A stretch of 6,163 nucleotides of DNA from Methanofastidiosum sp964630765 (GTDB taxonomy: Archaea > Methanobacteriota_B > Thermococci > Methanofastidiosales > Methanofastidiosaceae): assembly GCA_964630765.1 (NCBI GenBank), contig CAZVXE010000068.1:1-6163 (forward strand), read 5' to 3'. Each line of letters starts with the position of its first letter. Positions within the stretch are counted from its first letter, which is position 1. The position numbers and the translations under genes were made by a program. Under the pieces are notes generated by a model, which worked only from the letters and a program-made list of their open reading frames with translations, was not told the DNA's origin and made no database searches. Positions 1 to 5,795 of this stretch are shown here, one piece after another.

Positions 1-1
1 A

Positions 2-496
2 AAAAATGTCAAAGGTGAAAAAGAAAAGGAAGTTGAAGAATTGCACCATATTATTGGCGAATTTGTAAAAAATAAAGAAATCGACGGGATAATAACAGGT
101 GCTATTGAGTCAAACTACCAGAGAGAAAGGATTCAAAAGATTGCTGACTATTATGGAATATTTCACTATGCCCCTCTATGGAAGACAGATACTAACGAAT
201 ATATGGAAACATTAATCAAAAATGGCTTTAAGGCTGTTATCGTTTCAGTTTCTGCACTTGGCCTTGATGAATCTTTTCTTGGAAGAATAATTGATGAAGA
301 GATTCTCGGAAAATTGAAGATCTTGAACAAAAAATATGGAGTGCATATTGCCGGAGAAGGTGGGGAATATGAAACTTTTGTCACAGATGCCCCTATATTC
401 AAAAAGAAACTAATAATAGAAAAATCAAGAAAAATAATAAAAAATCTAAATGGAATCTTAGTAATAGAATCTATTATTCTTGAAGACAAATTATAG
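2..496 (+). CDS. dph6: Diphthine--ammonia ligase (Dph6 family), 3' part, cut by left window edge
   Basis: Dph6 catalyses the last step of diphthamide synthesis: ATP-dependent amidation of diphthine on a histidine of translation elongation factor 2, in the cytosol of archaea and eukaryotes. The frame is open to the left edge, giving about 164 visible residues against roughly 220-230 for archaeal homologues. The N-terminal PP-loop (SGGKDS-type) motif must lie outside the window. Seen here are the family-typical KGEKEKEVEEL stretch (nt 14-43), GAIESNYQR (nt 98-124), APLW (nt 170-181) and the hallmark EGGEYETFVTDAP (nt 356-394). The TTG at 41 is an internal leucine and not the start, because family similarity continues upstream of it. 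The TAG stop overlaps the end of the convergent argB gene by 6 bp. I am confident of the family. The ligase function is inferred from conservation in archaea. Confidence 0.9.
   Translation, partial: KNVKGEKEKEVEELHHIIGEFVKNKEIDGIITGAIESNYQRERIQKIADYYGIFHYAPLWKTDTNEYMETLIKNGFKAVIVSVSALGLDESFLGRIIDEEILGKLKILNKKYGVHIAGEGGEYETFVTDAPIFKKKLIIEKSRKIIKNLNGILVIESIILEDKL
401..478 (-). terminator. Possible T-rich terminator downstream of argB
   Basis: Read on the minus strand, the 90 nt beyond the argB stop contain a short hairpin. Its 6-bp arms are TAATAG and CTATTA, with a 3-nt loop, at 462-476. After it come several T runs of five or six between about 450 and 401. Archaeal RNA polymerase commonly terminates at runs of U, so this could end the argCB transcript. 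The region also encodes the lysine-rich C-terminus of Dph6, and that coding alone could explain the base bias, so confidence is low. Confidence 0.3.
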
Positions 497-1330
497 AACG
501 ATTCTTGTCCCGTAGCTTTCAGCATCAATTAATGCTTGGAGGATGACATGTTTTGACTTTCCGTTTATTACGTGGACTTCCCCCACTCCTTCTTTTAATG
601 CCGAAATAGATGAAAGAACTTTAGGAATCATTCCACCAGATATCTTTCCTTTTTCGATCATAGAGTTTGCATCTGATTCAGTTAAAAGAGGAATCCTTGT
701 AGAAGGATCATTTGGGTCAAGATATATTCCATCTACATCTGTGATCAATAATAACTTTTCAGCACCCATTGCTGCTGCAATTGAGTATGCAAATTCATCG
801 GCATTCACATTATATGCTCCGTTTTCACCTTCCCCTATTGGAGAAACAACTGGTATGTAACCTTCATCGATTAGTGTCCACAAAAGCCAGGTATTAACAC
901 AGTTAACTTCGCCGACAAAACCTAGATCAACCCCATCAACTGTTTTTTTAGTTGCATTGACTATGCTGCCATCCCTTCCTGAAATACCAACTGCATATTC
1001 ACCTTCGTTGTTTATTAGTGTAACAAGTTCTCTGTTTACTGCACCGTGAAGAACCATTTCTACAACTTTCATTGCATCTTTTTCAGTTATCCTAAGCCCC
1101 TTGTAAAATTCAGATTTTATGCCAAGCTTATCAAGCATTAAGGTTATTTCAGGACCCCCACCATGAACTATAACTGGTGATGCTCCAAGTGACTTAATCA
1201 AAGATATGTCCTTGGCAAAGGCCATTTTTAATTCTTCGTCCTTCATTGCATGGCCGCCATATTTTATCACGACTAATTTATCCTTCAATTCTTTTATCTC
1301 ATCCAGATTATTGTAAAGTTCATCAAACAT
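491..1330 (-). CDS. argB: Acetylglutamate kinase (ArgB)
   Basis: ArgB phosphorylates N-acetyl-L-glutamate with ATP, the second step of acetylated arginine synthesis, in the cytosol. The 279-residue protein shows the amino-acid kinase fold. VIKYGGHAM (21-29) holds catalytic Lys23 and VHGGGP (55-60) is the glycine loop. FYKGLRIT (75-82) holds the substrate-binding Arg80. GISGRDG (115-121) and YNVNAD (173-178, Asp178) follow, then LITDVDGIY (195-203) and GGMIPKV with Lys237. I chose the ATG at 1330 because a GAGGTG ribosome binding site ends 6 nt before it. The GTG at 1337-1339 lies inside that site and would leave no room for one. About 20 residues precede the first strand, resembling the N-terminal helix of arginine-inhibited, hexameric acetylglutamate kinases. 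The C-terminal SYGTRI resembles their conserved GTMI end. Feedback inhibition by arginine is therefore plausible but inferred. It follows argC by 10 bp, so the two are co-transcribed. LysZ is the alternative, but KYGGHAM and the N-helix favour ArgB. Confidence 0.93.
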   Translation of the reverse strand: MFDELYNNLDEIKELKDKLVVIKYGGHAMKDEELKMAFAKDISLIKSLGASPVIVHGGGPEITLMLDKLGIKSEFYKGLRITEKDAMKVVEMVLHGAVNRELVTLINNEGEYAVGISGRDGSIVNATKKTVDGVDLGFVGEVNCVNTWLLWTLIDEGYIPVVSPIGEGENGAYNVNADEFAYSIAAAMGAEKLLLITDVDGIYLDPNDPSTRIPLLTESDANSMIEKGKISGGMIPKVLSSISALKEGVGEVHVINGKSKHVILQALIDAESYGTRIVL

Positions 1331-1336
1331 TTTAAA

Positions 1337-1342
1337 CACCTC
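1337..1342 (-). promoter_or_regulatory. Shine-Dalgarno site of argB, overlapping the argC stop
   Basis: On the minus strand the sequence reads ATGAGGTGTTTAAAATG. GAGGTG matches the core of the archaeal anti-Shine-Dalgarno complement (AGGAGGTGAT) and sits 6 nt before the ATG at 1330. Its first two bases lie within the TGA stop of argC. This suggests that argB translation is linked to termination on argC, and it decides the argB start. Confidence 0.8.
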
Positions 1343-2381
1343 ATGGGTATAGTGGAACTACCTTGAGCCCTTCTTTTTCATCGAATCCCATCATAAGATT
1401 CATATTCTGTACAGCCTGCCCTGATGCTCCCTTGACAAGATTATCGATTGCAGAGACTGCTATTACCCTGCCTGTCCTCTTATCCGATTTTATCCCTATG
1501 TCGCAGTAATTGGAACCAGAAACTGCTTTAGTCTGAGGAAACTTTCCTTCGTCCAAGACTCTGACAAATGGACAGTCTTTATAGAATTCACGGTAAAGAT
1601 TAATGACATCCTTTGTTTCCATAAAATTATTGAAAGTCATGTATATTGTTGTGAGTATGCCTCTATTAATCGGAACAAGATGTGGTGTAAAAGATAGATT
1701 AACCTTATCTCCGAAAAGTTTTTCCATTTCCTGTTGAATTTCAGGGGAGTGCCTGTGAGTAGCAATACCATACGCTGAAAAATTCTCATTGGCATCAGGA
1801 AAATGTGTGTTGGCAGTCAATTTTTTTCCAGCACCTGAAACTCCTGATTTTGAGTCAACAATTACATCAGTCTTTACAAGTTTATTTTTCAAAAGAGGTG
1901 CAGAGCCAAGGATTGCACTTGTTGGGTAGCACCCTGGGTTTGCTATGAGTTTGGCCTTTTTTATTTTCTCTTTATATAACTCAGGTAATCCAAAAACAGC
2001 TTTTTTATTCAGCCCTGGATCGGTGTGTTTTATTTTGTACCACTCTTCATAGACAGCTAGATCGTCAAATCTAAAATCACCGCTTAGATCTATCAGATTA
2101 ATATTCTCGTTAATTAAATAGATTTTTGAGATGATCTCGTTTGATGCCCCATGTGGCAAAGCTGCAAAAATAATATCAGATTCATATATTATCTTGTTCA
2201 TTTCTAGACTAACAAAGCTCTGCTCAACTAATCCAGTAAGATTTGGATGGACATCAGAAACCTTTTTCCCTGCATAGCTTTCCGACGTCAGGGTTCCTAT
2301 TTCGACTTTATTATGATTTAAAAGAAGTCTCAATAATTCTCCACCAGTATATCCTGTAGCACCTATTATACTTGCTATCAT
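1341..2381 (-). CDS. argC: N-acetyl-gamma-glutamyl-phosphate reductase (ArgC)
   Basis: ArgC reduces N-acetylglutamyl 5-phosphate to the semialdehyde with NADPH, step 3 of arginine synthesis, directly after ArgB. At 346 residues it has the usual length for type 1 ArgC. The N-terminal Rossmann motif GATGYTGGE is at residues 7-15. FAALPHG (72-78) and VFGLPELY (129-136) follow. The catalytic cysteine is Cys151 in ANPGCYPT. SKSGVSGAGK is at 177-186, the HRH motif with the candidate catalytic histidine at 209-211, then FTPHLVPINRGIL and, near the end, KGASGQAVQNMNLM. The start ATG has no ribosome binding site, but a TATA-like box lies about 30 nt upstream, which fits a leaderless or very short-leader transcript. 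Downstream argB begins 10 bp after the TGA. Bifunctional or lysine-specific LysY proteins are related, but the whole motif set is that of standard ArgC. Confidence 0.95.
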   Translation of the reverse strand: MIASIIGATGYTGGELLRLLLNHNKVEIGTLTSESYAGKKVSDVHPNLTGLVEQSFVSLEMNKIIYESDIIFAALPHGASNEIISKIYLINENINLIDLSGDFRFDDLAVYEEWYKIKHTDPGLNKKAVFGLPELYKEKIKKAKLIANPGCYPTSAILGSAPLLKNKLVKTDVIVDSKSGVSGAGKKLTANTHFPDANENFSAYGIATHRHSPEIQQEMEKLFGDKVNLSFTPHLVPINRGILTTIYMTFNNFMETKDVINLYREFYKDCPFVRVLDEGKFPQTKAVSGSNYCDIGIKSDKRTGRVIAVSAIDNLVKGASGQAVQNMNLMMGFDEKEGLKVVPLYP

Positions 2382-2410
2382 GATTAAAACTAGATGCGAT
2401 TTGTTTTTAA

Positions 2411-2420
2411 GGTTTATACC
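2411..2420 (-). promoter_or_regulatory. Candidate TATA box for argCB
   Basis: The minus strand reads GGTATAAACC here, centred about 34 nt upstream of the argC ATG. That places a transcription start within a few bases of the ATG, which would explain the missing ribosome binding site. A second A/T-rich element (ATTATATTTAATAA on the minus strand, 2427-2440) is an alternative that would leave a leader of roughly 25 nt. Assignment is by position and composition only. Confidence 0.35.
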
Positions 2421-2436
2421 GAAATTATTAAATATA
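2420..2436 (+). promoter_or_regulatory. Candidate BRE/TATA promoter for the aminotransferase
   Basis: TTAAATATA at 2428-2436 resembles the archaeal TATA consensus (TTTAWATA-like). It is preceded by CGAAAT at 2420-2425-like sequence, similar to a TFB recognition element. Its centre is about 25 nt before the ATG at 2457, and no Shine-Dalgarno lies between, so a leaderless mRNA is predicted. The element lies in the 75-bp region shared with the divergent argC promoter. Confidence 0.42.
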
Positions 2437-2456
2437 ATTTTTACTAATTAACATGT

Positions 2457-3608
2457 ATGGTAAAAGTTGCTTCTGGTGTTTCAAAGATAAAATTATCAGG
2501 TATTGAAGAAATGAATGAACTTGCTAAAAAAGTAGAAGGTCTCATAAATATGGGTCAGGGAAAACCGGTCTTTAAGACACCTTTGCCTGTTATAAATGCC
2601 GCAAAGAAGGCGCTTGATGAGGGGCACACAAAATACACTCTTTCACGTGGAATTGAAGAGTTAAGGGTGGCTTTAGCAAACAAGATGAGAGAGTATAACA
2701 AAATCGATGCCACACCTGAAGAGATGCTTGTGACAGTGGGAGTAAGTGAAGGCATATCGATATCGCTTCTAAGCTATGCAGAAAGAGGGGACAAAGTTAT
2801 CATTCCAACTCCTTCACATCCTTTTTTTAGGATAATGGCAGAGTTTGTAGGGGCAGATGTTGTAGAAGTTCCTTGTAAAAAAGGTGATTTCTCACTTGAC
2901 ATGGAAGCGATAGAAGATTCTATCGATGATAAAACAAAAGCTTTGTTGATTAATGTACCAAACAATCCGACAGGTAAAATCTATGATGGAAGACAGCTAA
3001 AGAGACTCCAAAATATGGCCGTAAATCAGGATTTTCTTGTAATATCGGATGAGATATATGACTACATCGTTTTTGAAAAGAAGCATGAAAGCATTGCAAA
3101 GTACGGAAAGGAAAATATAATAACTTTATCAGGATTTTCAAAGGCATATTCAATGACAGGTTGGAGGATAGGCTATATGCATTCAACGGAAGATATAATC
3201 AATAACATTCTGCCAATTCATAATAGCATGGTGGTAAGTGCGCCTGATTTCATACAGGTCGCAGCATTAAAAGCTGTAAATGACGAAACTTCAATGAATT
3301 TTGTAAAGGCCACTACTGAAGAATACAGAAAGAGGAGAGACTTTGTTGTTAAGAGGCTAAATGAGATTGGGCTTCCTTCTAATCTTCCGGAAGGTGCTTA
3401 CTACGCATTTTCAGATATTTCTTCATACAGAATGGATTCATTAGGATTTGCTAAATTTTTATTGAAAGTAGCAAAGGTGTTATGTGTGCCAGGAATATCT
3501 TTTGGAAAGGACTGGGACAGCTATGTGAGATTTTCATTTGCAGATGTTCCGCAGAGCGATCTTAATGAGGCCATGGATAGGATCGAAAAAGTAATCAAGA
3601 GGATGTGA
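2457..3608 (+). CDS. Class I/II PLP-dependent aminotransferase, substrate unknown
   Basis: This is a fold-type I pyridoxal-phosphate aminotransferase of the aspartate/aromatic type, 383 residues, of usual length for the family. Visible features are GQGKP (33-37) with the downstream TP, KYTLSRGIEELR (59-70), GVSEGI (95-100) and NNPTG (169-173) with Asn170. SDEIYD (197-202) has Asp198 for the PLP ring nitrogen, SGFSKAYSMTGWRIGY has Schiff-base Lys229 and Arg237, and VRFSFA has Arg358, the usual substrate-carboxylate arginine. The catalytic set is complete, so the enzyme should be active. The ATG at 2457 gives the normal N-terminal SKIKLSGI segment. An ATG four bases upstream is out of frame. 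It is divergent from argCB, but ArgD is a class III enzyme, so this is not a recognisable ArgD. The motif GQGKP, where many relatives have GEPDF, places it in a GQG-type subgroup whose substrate I cannot name. Its TGA abuts the next gene. Confidence 0.88.
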   Translation: MVKVASGVSKIKLSGIEEMNELAKKVEGLINMGQGKPVFKTPLPVINAAKKALDEGHTKYTLSRGIEELRVALANKMREYNKIDATPEEMLVTVGVSEGISISLLSYAERGDKVIIPTPSHPFFRIMAEFVGADVVEVPCKKGDFSLDMEAIEDSIDDKTKALLINVPNNPTGKIYDGRQLKRLQNMAVNQDFLVISDEIYDYIVFEKKHESIAKYGKENIITLSGFSKAYSMTGWRIGYMHSTEDIINNILPIHNSMVVSAPDFIQVAALKAVNDETSMNFVKATTEEYRKRRDFVVKRLNEIGLPSNLPEGAYYAFSDISSYRMDSLGFAKFLLKVAKVLCVPGISFGKDWDSYVRFSFADVPQSDLNEAMDRIEKVIKRM

Positions 3609-3609
3609 T
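3599..3609 (+). promoter_or_regulatory. Possible ribosome binding site for the CoA-binding gene
   Basis: GAGG at 3599-3602, followed by GTGAT at 3605-3609, matches two halves of AGGAGGTGAT with an extra two bases between them. GAGG lies 7 nt before the ATT at 3610 and 10 nt before the CTG at 3613. It sits within the last codons and stop of the aminotransferase gene. It supports initiation near 3610 despite the lack of a standard start codon there. Confidence 0.4.
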
Positions 3610-4017
3610 ATTCTGGAATTTAAACATTTCCTTGACAAAAAAAATGTCATTGCCATAGTTGGGGCGTCAGACAACAGGGACAAATATGGGAATATAATCT
3701 ACAGGGATTTAAGGGCTTCTGGGTACAAAGTCATCCCAGTAAATCCAAAGGCCGATACAGTAGAGGGCGATAAATGCTATCACTCACTTTCTGAAATTCC
3801 TGTTAAAGTTGATGTTGTTGACACTGTAGTTCCTCCGCATATTACAGAACAGATAGTCAAAGAATGCAAAGAAATTGGAATAACAAAAGTCTGGATGCAA
3901 CCTGGCTCTGAATCTGAGGAAGCCATAATATTCTGTAAAGATAACGGGATAGAAGTTGTCTATGATAACTGTATTATGGCTCAAAGGAGATTTTTGGAGG
4001 CTGAAGAGAAAAAATAA
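3610..4017 (+). CDS. CoA-binding domain protein (YccU-like), apparent non-canonical start
   Basis: The frame encodes about 135 residues that form a complete small Rossmann-type CoA-binding protein (CoA_binding_2/YccU family). FLDKKNVIAIVGAS is the first strand and glycine loop. DKYGNIIYRDL and GYKVIPVNPKA follow, then the central VDVVDTVVPP, VWMQPGSESEEA, and the C-terminal VVYDNCIMAQRRFLE that matches the family's typical end. The physiological role of such proteins is poorly known. No ATG, GTG or TTG occurs in frame between the upstream TAA at 3592 and the domain core. The first ATG, in VWMQ, would delete most of the fold. The best starts are ATT at 3610 or CTG at 3613, with GAGG just upstream. 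Alternatives are a one-base sequence error, or a +1 shift at ATG-TGA of the aminotransferase (skipping T3606 gives ATG GAT ATT CTG), which would yield a fusion. The coding frame is confident. The start is not. Confidence 0.82.
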   Translation: MLEFKHFLDKKNVIAIVGASDNRDKYGNIIYRDLRASGYKVIPVNPKADTVEGDKCYHSLSEIPVKVDVVDTVVPPHITEQIVKECKEIGITKVWMQPGSESEEAIIFCKDNGIEVVYDNCIMAQRRFLEAEEKK

Positions 4018-4026
4018 TTAAAAATG

Positions 4027-4035
4027 CTTTTAAAT
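4027..4035 (+). promoter_or_regulatory. Candidate TATA box for the secreted-protein gene
   Basis: CTTTTAAAT lies about 25 nt before the ATG at 4056, the normal distance from TATA box to transcription start, and no ribosome binding site precedes that ATG. A second A/T stretch, TTATATTTA at 4042-4050, is too close to the ATG to act as its TATA box. The 38-bp gap holds nothing else that I recognise. Confidence 0.38.
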
Positions 4036-4055
4036 CAAATCTTATATTTATTTTT

Positions 4056-4904
4056 ATGAAAAAATATGCTCTTGTATTAGTACTATTATTATTATCTATA
4101 AATTTTGTTTCTGCTGAAAAAACAATATTGATTGATAAATATCACGACACAGACAACTGGTGGGGCGACCCAGAAGGAACAGGAAAGATCCTCTCCCAAG
4201 AACTTGACTCCTTAGGATTTAAGAATAAAATTAATACTACACCTTTTACAGATGAGGCGCTTAGAGGGGTAGATATAGTTCTTTTGTGGAACATCAATAA
4301 TCGTTTAGAAAGTGACGAAATAAGTGCACTGACAAAATTTGTTGAGAATGGGGGAAGTATTCTTATTTTAGCCTCCCACGAATATGATATGATTGAGCCA
4401 ACAAGAGAATCTGTTAATACACTTCTTGAACCCTTTGGGATCAGATTAATGAAAAATGGAACAGATGATCCCACAAACAGACAGGGTTGCAGTTGCACAC
4501 CAATAATCCACAATCTTGCAAATCATCCTATAAATGATGGTATAACTTCAATTATACTATACAAGCCGGCTTCTCTTGAGCTAAAGGAGAATGCCATAGC
4601 AATAGCAAGAGGTGACAATGATACATTCGCTCTTGGAAGTGAACCACTTGGGGGAGAAAATGTCATTGTAGTCGCAGTTTCAGAAAAAGGAAATGGTAAG
4701 GTGGCAGTCGTAGGAAGCTCATTTATCTTTGATAACGGCAAAATAGGAGACTTGAATAACAAGCAATTTGCAAAAAATCTCTTCACTTGGCTTGGCGATA
4801 CTTCTAAACAATCCATACCCCCTTGGTCTTTGTATTTGTCTATAGTGCTCGCAATATTCCTAGTATACATCCTATATCTAAAAAAGAGAAATATTAAAAA
4901 ATAA
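4056..4904 (+). CDS. Secreted, C-terminally membrane-anchored GATase-like protein of unknown function
   Basis: The 282-residue protein begins with a signal peptide: MKK, a leucine-rich core, and VSA with likely cleavage after Ala20. It ends with one membrane helix at about 257-275 and a basic tail (KKRNIKK). Residues 21 to about 250 should therefore face outside the cytoplasm. The outer domain alternates strands and glycine turns: KTILIDKYHDTDN at 22-34, VDIVLLWNI at 72-80, FVENGGSILILAS at 95-107, GNGKVAVVGSSFIFD at 212-226 and NLFTWL at 241-246. This looks like the class I glutamine-amidotransferase-like fold seen in DUF4350, IFT52 and GldG-type proteins, which usually lack catalysis. I see no nucleophile elbow cysteine. 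The only cysteines are Cys145 and Cys147 (GCSCTP), which could form a disulfide or bind metal. Three N-x-T sequons (60, 134, 188) could be glycosylated. The next gene, a transporter, is 11 bp away. The fold assignment is an inference. Confidence 0.75.
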   Translation: MKKYALVLVLLLLSINFVSAEKTILIDKYHDTDNWWGDPEGTGKILSQELDSLGFKNKINTTPFTDEALRGVDIVLLWNINNRLESDEISALTKFVENGGSILILASHEYDMIEPTRESVNTLLEPFGIRLMKNGTDDPTNRQGCSCTPIIHNLANHPINDGITSIILYKPASLELKENAIAIARGDNDTFALGSEPLGGENVIVVAVSEKGNGKVAVVGSSFIFDNGKIGDLNNKQFAKNLFTWLGDTSKQSIPPWSLYLSIVLAIFLVYILYLKKRNIKK

Positions 4905-4915
4905 GATTTGATATA

Positions 4916-5782
4916 ATGGATCCTAAAGATAATTATCTGGGCGTATCCTATACATTTTTTGCTGTCATTTTATGGAGTTTTATAGGTATACCTGTGAGGT
5001 GGATACCAGAAGTGAATTCTGGTATGATAGTTGCATATAGATTCCTCTTTGCATCAATTGTCTTATTGGCTTATGGAGTCCTAACTAAAAAATCGTCAAA
5101 GATTAAAATAAAATTAAAGGACATCCCTCACCTTTTAGTTCCAGCAATCCTACTGTCATTCACGATCTATACGTATACAATTGGACTCAAAACTACCACG
5201 ATAGCAAATACAGTCTTTTTGCAACAGATGGCGCCTCTCTATGTTCTTGTTGTATCCGCATTATTACTAAAAGAAAAAGCCTCGAAAAAGACAGCACTTG
5301 CAGTGTTAATCGGTATAGCTGGCGGATTTATAATATTTTATTATGATCTTTCTTCTATTAACACTACTACCAACTTTTATGGAAACGTGATGTCAACATT
5401 TTCCGGATTTGGTTGGGCTCTTTATACGATAAGCATAAGGGCACTTGGTAAAAAATACGATGGCCTCACAACTACCCTCTGGATGTTCATCTTTGCAACT
5501 ATTATAATGTCCCCATTTTTCTATGGCTCTGAGATACTTACCCCTTTCTCACTTTCTATGCTATTCATACTAGGATTTTTATGCACTGCGGGCGCATTTC
5601 TATTGTATAGCATTGCATTAAAACACATTATAGCAACTAAAGCTTCAATCATAGTATTGTCAGAAGGTGTGCTAGCTGGTATTCTAGCATTTCTAATATT
5701 AAACGAAATTGTTACACACGGGACAATATTAGGTGGTGCTTTGATTTTAATTTCAATAGTGATTATTTTAAGAGAAAAATAA
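4916..5782 (+). CDS. EamA/DMT-family transporter, ten membrane helices
   Basis: This is a drug/metabolite transporter superfamily permease, 288 residues, of typical length. Two EamA repeats of five helices each span about 10-142 and 155-285. Predicted helices are near 9-25, 38-54, 72-90, 98-117, 125-142, 157-174, 185-203, 211-232, 240-262 and 268-285. The end of each repeat shows the family pattern before its last helix: LQQMAPLYVLVVSALLLKE in the first repeat and LSEGVLAGILAFLILNE in the second, the second lacking the usual proline. Relatives export amino acids, metabolites or drugs, and the substrate cannot be told from sequence. The ATG is 11 bp after the previous stop and has no ribosome binding site. 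An A/T stretch at 4889-4897 might be a TATA box for a separate leaderless transcript. It converges on the UbiD gene with a 4-bp gap. Confidence 0.9.
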   Translation: MDPKDNYLGVSYTFFAVILWSFIGIPVRWIPEVNSGMIVAYRFLFASIVLLAYGVLTKKSSKIKIKLKDIPHLLVPAILLSFTIYTYTIGLKTTTIANTVFLQQMAPLYVLVVSALLLKEKASKKTALAVLIGIAGGFIIFYYDLSSINTTTNFYGNVMSTFSGFGWALYTISIRALGKKYDGLTTTLWMFIFATIIMSPFFYGSEILTPFSLSMLFILGFLCTAGAFLLYSIALKHIIATKASIIVLSEGVLAGILAFLILNEIVTHGTILGGALILISIVIILREK

Positions 5783-5795
5783 TAAATTATTTTTT
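5775..5795. terminator. Palindromic A/T element between convergent genes, probable bidirectional terminator
   Basis: Perfect 9-bp arms, AAAAATAAT (5775-5783) and ATTATTTTT (5786-5794), flank two bases and cover the last codons and stops of both eamA and the UbiD gene. Each strand therefore ends in a T run (T6 at 5790-5795 on the plus strand), the signal at which archaeal polymerase terminates. A second T6 at 5830-5835 would back up the plus-strand transcript. The stem is all A:T and weak, so the T runs probably matter more than the hairpin. Confidence 0.5.

Noticed and set aside
166..860. Open frames on the minus strand (166-528) and plus strand (543-860)
   Set aside because: They lie opposite the well-conserved dph6 and argB frames, show no recognisable domain, and have low-complexity serine/phenylalanine/isoleucine content typical of antisense reading.
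1331..1339. GTG start for argB at 1339
   Set aside because: It falls inside the GAGGTG ribosome binding site, whose spacing instead fits the ATG at 1330.
491..2381. LysZ/LysY (LysW-dependent lysine synthesis) identity for the ArgB/ArgC pair
   Set aside because: KYGGHAM, the N-terminal helix and the full classic ArgC motif set fit the acetylated arginine pathway better, and no lysW is visible nearby.
2555..3186. Three minus-strand open frames (2555-2755, 2774-2965, 2950-3186)
   Set aside because: All are antisense to the aminotransferase, whose motifs are continuous through the region, and none has a domain or a ribosome binding site.
3784..3984. 66-residue minus-strand open frame
   Set aside because: It is antisense to the CoA-binding gene, whose plus-strand translation shows a full conserved domain.
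4142..4870. Two minus-strand open frames (4142-4513, 4523-4870)
   Set aside because: They are antisense to the secreted-protein gene, which has a clear signal peptide and membrane anchor, and their translations resemble no known protein.
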